From Prevotellaceae bacterium (lineage in GTDB: Bacteria; Bacteroidota; Bacteroidia; Bacteroidales; Muribaculaceae): a stretch of DNA of 64,000 nt. Position numbers and translations under genes: made by a program. Where the stretch lies: NCBI GenBank assembly GCA_021772015.1, contig JAETNS010000002.1, positions 181,530 to 245,529 of the forward strand, written 5' to 3'. Below are positions 1 through 6,617 of this stretch, piece by piece; positions within the stretch are counted from its first letter, which is position 1; each line of letters starts with the position of its first letter. The notes beneath the pieces are model-generated. The model was not told where the DNA came from and searched no databases. It saw only the letters and a list, made by a program, of their open reading frames with translations.

Positions 1-1056
1 CCCGACACCCGCCTGATGACCCTCATGCGCGGCGGCACAGCCGGGCTGCAGCGGTTCTCCGTCTTCCCCTGGTCTACCGATGTCTCCCGTTCATGGGGCG
101 GCCTTGAACCGCAGATCCGCATCATGCTCAACTCCGGGCTTAGCGGTCTGGGCTATATGAGCCATGATGTAGGCGGTTTCGCGGTCGATCCGGCCAACCC
201 GGTCGATCCGGAACTGTATGTCCGCTGGTGCCAGCTCGGTCTCTTCTCGCCGATACTGCGCACCCACGCCCAGCAGTACGCCGAGCCTTACAAATATCCC
301 GAACACCGCGACATATTGCTGCCGCTGATCAAGGAACGTTACCGCTGGCTTCCCTACAACTACACCCTCGCGGCAGATAACTCCCGTTTCGGACTTCCTC
401 TGGTGCGCCCGTTAGGCTATTATGACGAGGATCCCGCGTTGCTCGACACCATAAGCGACCAGTATCTCTGGGGGCGCGACGTGATGGTGGCTCCCGTGCT
501 GACGCAGGGGGCGACCTCCCGCAAGGTTGTCTTCCCCTCCGGCACATGGGTCGACATCAACAATCCCGCCAACATCCACAAAGGTGGAAGCGAGGCTGTA
601 GTGGATGCGCCCCTCTCCGTCCTGCCGCTCTTCGCCCGTGCCGGAGCGTTGCTCCCCAAGGCCGATTACAAGATGCGCAACACCGGCGACTACGATCCCT
701 CGCGCTACACCATCGACTATTATCCTGTCGAAGGGGAATACGGTCAGACATCCTACACCCTTTTCGAGGACAACCGCCTCTCGGCGCAGTCTCTCATGAA
801 AGGGGAATACGCCCTGATCGACATCACTGCAGACAATACTGCCGACGGAATCCTTCTGAAAGTCGCCAAGCCCCAGATGACTTACAAGGAGATGCCGGCC
901 CGGCGCACCCTGACATTCGTAATCCACAATGTCAGCCGTCCCGCGAAAGTCACCTCCGCTGCAAAGATCAAACAGAGCTACGACAAGAAGACCCGTACCC
1001 TGACTGTGACCGCCTCTTCGGTTGAACTTCCTCTGGAGATCAACATTGCCAAGTAA
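1..1056 (+). CDS. GH31 alpha-glucosidase, C-terminal part (5' end outside window)
   Basis: The reading frame is open from base 1, so only the last 351 residues or so are present. The visible part holds the second half of a GH31 catalytic barrel: a WSTDVSRSWGGL segment matching the family's acid/base region, then MSHDVGGF and a HAQQYAEPYKYPE stretch typical of GH31 alpha-glucosidases. A beta-sandwich region follows, with a DUF5110-like C-terminus. The family releases glucose from non-reducing ends of alpha-glucans. Its place upstream of a starch-binding protein, a GH13 amylase and a GH57 enzyme fits starch breakdown, probably in the periplasm. The signal peptide and nucleophile region lie outside the window, so location and exact linkage preference cannot be read. 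Confidence 0.9.
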   Translation, partial: PDTRLMTLMRGGTAGLQRFSVFPWSTDVSRSWGGLEPQIRIMLNSGLSGLGYMSHDVGGFAVDPANPVDPELYVRWCQLGLFSPILRTHAQQYAEPYKYPEHRDILLPLIKERYRWLPYNYTLAADNSRFGLPLVRPLGYYDEDPALLDTISDQYLWGRDVMVAPVLTQGATSRKVVFPSGTWVDINNPANIHKGGSEAVVDAPLSVLPLFARAGALLPKADYKMRNTGDYDPSRYTIDYYPVEGEYGQTSYTLFEDNRLSAQSLMKGEYALIDITADNTADGILLKVAKPQMTYKEMPARRTLTFVIHNVSRPAKVTSAAKIKQSYDKKTRTLTVTASSVELPLEINIAK

Positions 1057-1080
1057 AGCGTTTTCCGGAACATATTTAGG

Positions 1081-1124
1081 ATAACAGATTTGACTATACT
1101 ACATAGCATAGTCAAATCTGTTAT
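1081..1124. terminator. Hairpin after the GH31 gene
   Basis: Perfect 17-bp inverted repeat: arms 1081-1097 and 1108-1124, loop of 10 nt, starting 24 bp after the GH31 stop. A T-run appears only at 1136-1140. The stem is AT-rich, so it may be a terminator or an unrelated palindrome next to the insertion sequence. Confidence 0.55.
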
Positions 1125-1149
1125 AGTTATATAGGTTTTTAAAAATTAA

Positions 1150-1164
1150 GAGCTTGTTTAAAAA
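1150..1164 (+). repeat. Left terminal inverted repeat of the IS
   Basis: 15-nt end GAGCTTGTTTAAAAA; pairs with 2031-2045 with a single mismatch (C versus G at the fourth position). Confidence 0.8.
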
Positions 1165-1263
1165 CTAATGTGAATAAAAAAAGAACATCGGCCGATAAAT
1201 CAGCCAGTTATCTTTTAAGGATTGTTTAAATAGAAGAAGAAACCTAAACAAACACAAAAAGAT

Positions 1264-2037
1264 ATGTATCTGACAGATTTGACCGATGCTCAGAAGGAAT
1301 ATATAAAAGGAACAATTCTCATGGGAAATTGGCGCAGCAAATATGATTTCTTTCTCATACTCGATGCGGTTGTCTATATTGATGTCAGCGGTTGCCAGTG
1401 GCGACTGTTGCCCGAGGAATATCCCAAGTGGCAGACCGTCTACTATTACTTCAGGCGATGGGGAGCGATGGATGCTTTCGCCGAACTTGAGGACTGCCTT
1501 GTGCAGACGCTTCGTCTCAAAAGAGGCGAAGCTGCGCATCCCACAATCGGGGCGATTGACTCTCAGAGTTCCCGGCCGGCACTGCCTCGCTCGCAAAAAG
1601 GGATTGACGGCAATAAGAAAGTCAAAGGCGTGAAACGCAATATAATAACCGATAAGGACGGTGATATTCTGGAGGCTTCCACGACTCCTGCCAATGTCCA
1701 TGATTCCAAACCGGCATACGCTCTTGTGGCTCTGCTCATCGTAGCTTTCCCATGGATTAGACGCATTTATGCCGATAGGGGATATCGCGGAAACTTTATC
1801 GAAAAAGCCAAGCACGATTTCGGTATTGACGTTGAAATTACCCATTCAAATTATTCAGGAAAGTTTGTTCCGGCAAAGAAGCGATGGGTTGTTGAAAGGA
1901 CTTTCGCATGGCTTGAGAACTTCCGAAGGCTGTGCCGAAACTATGAAGAAACCACAGAATCGGCCAACGAAATGCTTATGGTGGCCGCAGTCGTTATTAC
2001 TCTTCGTAAACTCACTTCTGTTAACAATCATTTTTAA
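1264..2037 (+). CDS. IS5-family DDE transposase
   Basis: 257 residues, full length for this group. The N-terminus has the DUF4096-like region (YFRRWGAMD), followed by a DDE catalytic core: first Asp in GAIDSQS (about residue 100), second Asp in YADRGYRG (about 165), Glu in VVERTFAWLENFRR (about 210). The Y-(2)-R-(3)-E-(6)-K-type signature of IS5 elements is approximated by RWVVERTFAW. It moves the surrounding element by cut-and-paste transposition. No frameshift is needed, unlike some IS5 relatives. The ATG at 1264 leaves a 113-bp leader inside the element. Confidence 0.93.
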   Translation: MYLTDLTDAQKEYIKGTILMGNWRSKYDFFLILDAVVYIDVSGCQWRLLPEEYPKWQTVYYYFRRWGAMDAFAELEDCLVQTLRLKRGEAAHPTIGAIDSQSSRPALPRSQKGIDGNKKVKGVKRNIITDKDGDILEASTTPANVHDSKPAYALVALLIVAFPWIRRIYADRGYRGNFIEKAKHDFGIDVEITHSNYSGKFVPAKKRWVVERTFAWLENFRRLCRNYEETTESANEMLMVAAVVITLRKLTSVNNHF

Positions 2038-2045
2038 ACAACCTC
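2031..2045 (-). repeat. Right terminal inverted repeat of the IS
   Basis: Reverse complement of the left end with one mismatch. It contains the last bases of the transposase gene (stop TAA at 2035-2037). Confidence 0.8.
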
Positions 2046-2254
2046 TAAATGGAAAAATGACACCAAAGGGATAAAAATCAACAACTGCCTGAAAATACGA
2101 ATTGCTCCTAATATTTAACGTTTTGGATTTTGTTATATTCAAAATAATAAAGTAATTTTGTAGCGCAGGCCGTCTTGCAGAAGCCCCGGTCTGGGGCAAG
2201 AGGGATGGGCTGTGATAACATTATAGAAAGCGTTTATCCGCGCTGATTTCTTGA

Positions 2255-2447
2255 CTCTCTGAAATTCTCGCAAAATTTCTTGTCAAAGTCAAGGATCGAG
2301 CAACGGTAGATGCCCGTGGATATGTAATAAGAATGCACTCTACAGAGTCTCGTTAGAGACATGTTTGGGAGCAAAATTGCATATATTAGCGTGGGCTTCT
2401 GCGTTGCCATCCGACTTTGACAGGGCAATGCGAGAAGCCTCAGAGAG
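2255..2447. repeat. Imperfect long inverted repeat in the 486-bp gap after the IS
   Basis: Arms 2255-2290 and 2413-2447 share CTCTCTGA, TTCTCGCA and GTCAAAGTC blocks in inverted order. A second outer pair is GTTGCCATCC (2403-2412) and GGATGGCAAC (2450-2459). Inside lies a small perfect hairpin, GTCTC-gtta-GAGAC (2347-2360), resembling REP-type hairpins scattered in Bacteroidota genomes. No coding sequence of the gap (2046-2531) looks real. The structure could be a degraded non-autonomous element. Confidence 0.5.
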
Positions 2448-2531
2448 TAGGATGGCAACAGATACAGATTCCTACGCTTTTCGTATATTATTATAGGCCA
2501 AAGAGGGGATGACTACGGCCTCGAGGATTAT

Positions 2532-3794
2532 ATGAGTATAAACGCCAATATATTTTGGCATCAGACCAATGCCAAGGCATTTTATAAGATACTGTCATCA
2601 CATTGTTTCAGATATGCATATTCAAAGGAATCTCCCATAAATATGCCGGAAGATGTAGAGTATGCTTTCCCTATGATCAGTTTCGCTCATTTGGCATTCT
2701 GCGAGTTGGAATACTATCTTGGGTCTTATGGGAACTATACTATTGGCATGAAATATGATTGGGCGGTCCAAAACGGGATAACGCCAGTTTTATATTTGTT
2801 TAAGTCATCTTCAATTAATTGTAAGGTGATTGATATTGAAAGTGTTGACGAGAGCGACCTGAATGCTTATGTCAAAAATTACCAAGGACCGTTAAAATCA
2901 CGGGGATATCATAAATATAAATTTTATAATGAGAGGGAATATCGTTTCGTCCTGTCAAAAGCCAGATGTGATACGGAGAAACTAAAATTCGTGCTTCGTC
3001 AAGATTCCCGTACAAGGGAATATGATGAGTATAAAGAAGCTCATGATAATCTATCATTATTGCCTGAGTGCTTCAATGTTAAGTTTCGCTTGGAAGATGT
3101 TGCCTACTTGATTATTCCTGAAGTTAATGGTCGGATTAAGCAGTTGTTGAAACAAATCTTTGAATCTAATCCCACTATCAAAATATTCACTATAACGGAG
3201 GCAAAGGTAAATATTCTTGGCAAGTTTAATGATGTCAAGATGACTGCAGCAGAAATAAAATCATATCAACGTAAACAGTATACAACAACTCACAAGTTTA
3301 AATTCGATTTACCACAGCGTATAGAATTTGATCCGGCCATGCGCTATATCTATCATGTTTTGATGGACTTCTCTTATGATTGGGTATGGTATAAAGGAAT
3401 GGGTCATTATATCAAGGATAATAATATTAATTCGGACTTTTTCAGAAAAGATAAGATCAATCTTGAATTGGTAAAATCTAAAGATGTGGGCAAAAAAGAC
3501 CTTTCCAACGCTTATCAATTAAGAGCAAATACCATTCGCATAGCAATCGATAACCGTAATTTGGGGTCTGATGATGTCAAAATGGAGTATATCGGAGACA
3601 TTATTGCGGAGAGTTTTGGCTATTCTATCATAGACTGCCGTGATGATACAATATATATTGAATATGCGCATAAATCCAGAAGATCGATGATGCTTAAAGT
3701 CTTGATTAATTGCAATAAAAATCTGTTCATTGACTTATTGGAGACCTTACGCGACAATTTGAAAACTAATCAATATATCTACGAAAATGAGTAA
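2532..3794 (+). CDS. AbiGi-like protein with a C-terminal extension
   Basis: 420 residues. The first 230 or so resemble the Pfam family named for the lactococcal abortive-infection protein AbiGi: an N-terminal FWHQTNAKAFYKIL, a central PMISFAHLAFCELEYYLGSYG, then YTIGMKYDWAVQNGITPVLY and FYNEREYRFVL, all in the family's order. AbiGi is described as the antitoxin of a phage-exclusion pair. The family is usually near 200 residues, so the last 190 residues here are extra and unrecognised. No AbiGii toxin is adjacent. The gene is AT-rich against its neighbours, follows an IS, and overlaps the next gene by 8 bp, which suggests transfer as a unit. The function in this setting is inference. Confidence 0.6.
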   Translation: MSINANIFWHQTNAKAFYKILSSHCFRYAYSKESPINMPEDVEYAFPMISFAHLAFCELEYYLGSYGNYTIGMKYDWAVQNGITPVLYLFKSSSINCKVIDIESVDESDLNAYVKNYQGPLKSRGYHKYKFYNEREYRFVLSKARCDTEKLKFVLRQDSRTREYDEYKEAHDNLSLLPECFNVKFRLEDVAYLIIPEVNGRIKQLLKQIFESNPTIKIFTITEAKVNILGKFNDVKMTAAEIKSYQRKQYTTTHKFKFDLPQRIEFDPAMRYIYHVLMDFSYDWVWYKGMGHYIKDNNINSDFFRKDKINLELVKSKDVGKKDLSNAYQLRANTIRIAIDNRNLGSDDVKMEYIGDIIAESFGYSIIDCRDDTIYIEYAHKSRRSMMLKVLINCNKNLFIDLLETLRDNLKTNQYIYENE

Positions 3795-6084
3795 TACAAT
3801 TATTAAAAGTCTAGGGCTGTTGATAGTGATGCTGGCGATGTCTCTCCCGATCGCTGCCTATGATTTTGAGGTCAATGGGATCTGCTATACGATTACTTCT
3901 GAATCTGACAAGACTGTTGAGGTGGTATCCAATCCTGATAGCAATTATTCAGGAACGATTATTTTGCCTGAGCGTGTGGAGTACAATGGAGGGGAATACA
4001 CCGTTACAAGTATCGGGATTGAAGCATTCTACGCGTGTAAAGATTTGAAAAGTGTTCATATTTCCAATACGATCAGTTGGATCAAAGACAGGGCCTTTAA
4101 AAATTGTGGGATTATCAATTCTATCTATGTAGGAACAGGTATTCGAAAGCTAAGTTCTAACTCCTTCCGAGACACTCATGTAGAAAAGGTGTTTTGGCTA
4201 TGCAATACTCTTCCAGAAGCCTATTATGATGAACTTTGGAGGAGTGCATCTATTAACCACTATGCAGCATTAGATTATCCATTTCTCAGTTCTATGTTCT
4301 CTGTTGATGGATTAGTGTATGTGCCAGTTAGTCCTTCTGATAAGACCTGTGATGTTGTGGATTGCGAATACTCTTCTCAATCTACAAATCTCACTGTCCC
4401 AAAGGTTGTTGTCAATAAGGGAATTCAAATGGAAGTCAATAATATTGGCCAGAAAGCATTCTGTCATAACGAAGGTGTGGTTTCTGCACAAATTTTGAAT
4501 AGCGGAAGTATTGGATGTGGAGCCTTCGAGGATTGCATTAATATGGAATTAATATCTATAGGACCAGACGTGCGGACAATAGGAAGTGAAGTTTTCCGGA
4601 ATTGTTCTTCATTAAGATCCATAATAATTCCGAAAGGAGTTATGACTATTGGAGATGGAGCATTTGATTATTGTACGTCTCTATCTGATGTGATCTTTGA
4701 GGATAGCCAATTTGGGGAGATTTCCTGGCCAATTGGGGTAACTTATTTATTAAATGATAGTGGTCCTGATAGCAGTCATTATTCTTTCTATGTTGTAGAA
4801 GGAGATGAAATTTCATGTCTGATTAAATACTCCCATAATGGAGGTTTTAATCCATCATATGTCAGTCTTGATTTTCTTTCTTCTAGTCCTGTTGGTGGTT
4901 TGAATAATTGGTATAATGAAAACCTGATGAGTAAAGATTGCGCTGAGAATGATTCTATAGCATTTAGATACGTATTTAAAAAGTCGGGGCTAGCAAGCTT
5001 GAGGATAGTCTCAAGGAGCAGCCTGCGAATTATTAACACGGATATCTCTATTACCGGGAACAATAATAATCTATATTTGGGAAAAGGTAAATGTCTGTAT
5101 GACTACTCAGAATCATTGAGAAGCTTTTCGCCACTGTTCGAAGATTGTTCCCTTGATGATATATATGTTGGTCGGAAATTGATATATGATGCAACTCCCG
5201 GGAGTGGTTATTCTCCGTTCTATCGTAATGCTTCACTTCGCGTTGTCGAGATCTCCGACAAGGAAACTCAAATTTACGATAATCAGTTCTACGGATGCAC
5301 CGGATTGAAGACTCTAAAGCTGGGTAATAATATTCGTTTTATTGGTGATTTTGCCTTTTCGGGATGTTCGTCTCTGGATTATTTTTCCGCAGGATATCAT
5401 CTAGAGAGTATTGGAAAGGAGGCGTTCTCGGATTGTATTGGGCTTACTAAATTTTACTCATATGCTCCCCTCCCACCTCTCTGTGGGGATCAGGCTTTGG
5501 ACGATATAAACAAGTGGAAGTGCACACTTATGGTCCCAAACCAGAGTGCTGATGAATATAAAGCTGCTGCTCAATGGAAGGAGTTTTTCTTTGTAGATGA
5601 AATGGAGACAGTATTGGTTGCCATGATTAATCTCAATGCGGAAGAATTGGAACTTTTTATGGGAAAAACATTCCAACTCGAAGCATCGGTTCTTCCTGTC
5701 AATGCAACAAACCAAAAGCTTTTATATACAAGTTCCAATCCCGATATTGTCTCCGTTGATGAGGGAGGACTATTGACAGCAATTAAACCGGGAGAGACAT
5801 TTATCACGGTTAATAGTGCGGATGGTAATGCTACTAAGAAATGTAAAGTTAGAGTTGCTGAAGAAGCTGGAATGGAAAATGTGAAAGATGACAATAATTT
5901 AGTTCTGACTCGAACAGTTAATGGATATTGTGTGAATGGTGCTTTGGGTTCCATATTGGAGGTGTATTCCATTGACGGACTCTTGCTCCAAAAGTATAGC
6001 CATTATATGGAGGATGAGATTTCACTATCTCCCGGCATTTATATCATCCGTATGGACGATCATCTCTGGAAAGTGAAATTTTGA
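3787..6084 (+). CDS. BspA-like leucine-rich-repeat surface protein with Ig-like and T9SS-type C-terminus
   Basis: 765 residues. Residues 1-24 form a signal peptide ending near PIAAYD. Three blocks of BspA-type repeats follow (about 70-130, 225-300 and 490-570), each with the pattern IG..AF..C.SL..I. An Ig-like Big_2 domain lies at about 610-690 (LNAEELELFMGKTFQLEASV), and a C-terminal sorting-type domain at about 700-765 ends SLSPGIYIIRMDDHLWKVKF. Such proteins are exported by the type IX system and bind host or microbial partners. The start codon lies inside the end of the AbiGi-like gene (8-bp overlap), so the two are probably co-transcribed. It shares that gene's low GC. Confidence 0.85.
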   Translation: MSNTIIKSLGLLIVMLAMSLPIAAYDFEVNGICYTITSESDKTVEVVSNPDSNYSGTIILPERVEYNGGEYTVTSIGIEAFYACKDLKSVHISNTISWIKDRAFKNCGIINSIYVGTGIRKLSSNSFRDTHVEKVFWLCNTLPEAYYDELWRSASINHYAALDYPFLSSMFSVDGLVYVPVSPSDKTCDVVDCEYSSQSTNLTVPKVVVNKGIQMEVNNIGQKAFCHNEGVVSAQILNSGSIGCGAFEDCINMELISIGPDVRTIGSEVFRNCSSLRSIIIPKGVMTIGDGAFDYCTSLSDVIFEDSQFGEISWPIGVTYLLNDSGPDSSHYSFYVVEGDEISCLIKYSHNGGFNPSYVSLDFLSSSPVGGLNNWYNENLMSKDCAENDSIAFRYVFKKSGLASLRIVSRSSLRIINTDISITGNNNNLYLGKGKCLYDYSESLRSFSPLFEDCSLDDIYVGRKLIYDATPGSGYSPFYRNASLRVVEISDKETQIYDNQFYGCTGLKTLKLGNNIRFIGDFAFSGCSSLDYFSAGYHLESIGKEAFSDCIGLTKFYSYAPLPPLCGDQALDDINKWKCTLMVPNQSADEYKAAAQWKEFFFVDEMETVLVAMINLNAEELELFMGKTFQLEASVLPVNATNQKLLYTSSNPDIVSVDEGGLLTAIKPGETFITVNSADGNATKKCKVRVAEEAGMENVKDDNNLVLTRTVNGYCVNGALGSILEVYSIDGLLLQKYSHYMEDEISLSPGIYIIRMDDHLWKVKF

Positions 6085-6158
6085 ATAGGTGATTACTTTA
6101 CTGTTTTTGTCCCCGTAAGGGCTGATACCAACAATAAGGTATTGTTGCCCGTATAATC

Positions 6159-6198
6159 GACCGGCCCCGTGACAGAATTGACCGTCGCGGGGCCGGTC
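6159..6198 (+). terminator. GC-rich hairpin after the BspA-like gene
   Basis: Perfect 11-bp stem GACCGGCCCCG / CGGGGCCGGTC with an 18-nt loop, followed by TTTG. It sits 75 bp after the stop codon. Confidence 0.7.
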
Positions 6199-6363
6199 TT
6201 TGTCGGGGGCTATCGCATATTGTGGGTAATTTGCTGTGAGAGGGATACAACTTGACGGAATAATGCCTAACTTTGTGATGTGAAGGAGTGAGAACCATTC
6301 GGGTTCTTTCTCCCGGAACGGAAAAACCACCAGTTTATAGCGAATAAAACGTAAGCCATAAAG

Positions 6364-6387
6364 CAGTCCCGACGTGAGCCGGGACTG
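6364..6387 (+). terminator. Second hairpin with short T-run
   Basis: 8-bp stem CAGTCCCG / CGGGACTG followed by TTTTGCG. It lies in the 533-bp gap 6085-6617, which otherwise shows no gene. Confidence 0.55.
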
Positions 6388-6493
6388 TTTTGCGTTCAAT
6401 GGCTTTCCATTCATTTCCGGGATAGCAATTGATGAGCGATAGATTTTTTATATCAATGGCAGTGATTGTTGTGTATTAACAATAATTAACAAT

Positions 6494-6520
6494 GGGGGGG
6501 GGTAAAAATGATTACCTTTG
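6494..6520 (+). promoter_or_regulatory. Candidate promoter with nine-G tract
   Basis: A TAnnTTTG-type -7 box TACCTTTG lies at 6513-6520, about 98 bp upstream of the ATG at 6618. A homopolymer of nine G lies at 6494-6502, where the promoter spacer should be. No clear TTG -33 element is visible at the usual distance. Confidence 0.5.
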
Positions 6521-6617
6521 TGCAATCGTAGCAGACTATCTAACTTATCTTTCATATATAAGCCAATCCGATTAACAAGTATGTTTTGTGTATGGGTTGG
6601 ATCTCAAAATTACCATT

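Larger units (their letters stand above)
1150..2045 (+). mobile_element. IS5-family insertion sequence (IS1031/ISL2-like), intact
   Basis: An 896-bp element carrying one transposase gene. The left end reads GAGCTTGTTTAAAAA and the right end is its reverse complement with one mismatch. Both are flanked by the trinucleotide TAA (1147-1149 and 2046-2048), fitting the 3-bp TNA duplication known for the IS1031 group. The right inverted repeat overlaps the transposase stop codon. Intact ends, an unbroken gene and the duplication suggest recent insertion and possible activity. Confidence 0.85.

Noticed and set aside
6588..6617. Upstream ATG for the starch-binding protein
   Set aside because: It would add ten residues before a normal signal peptide; the ATG at 6618 is preferred.
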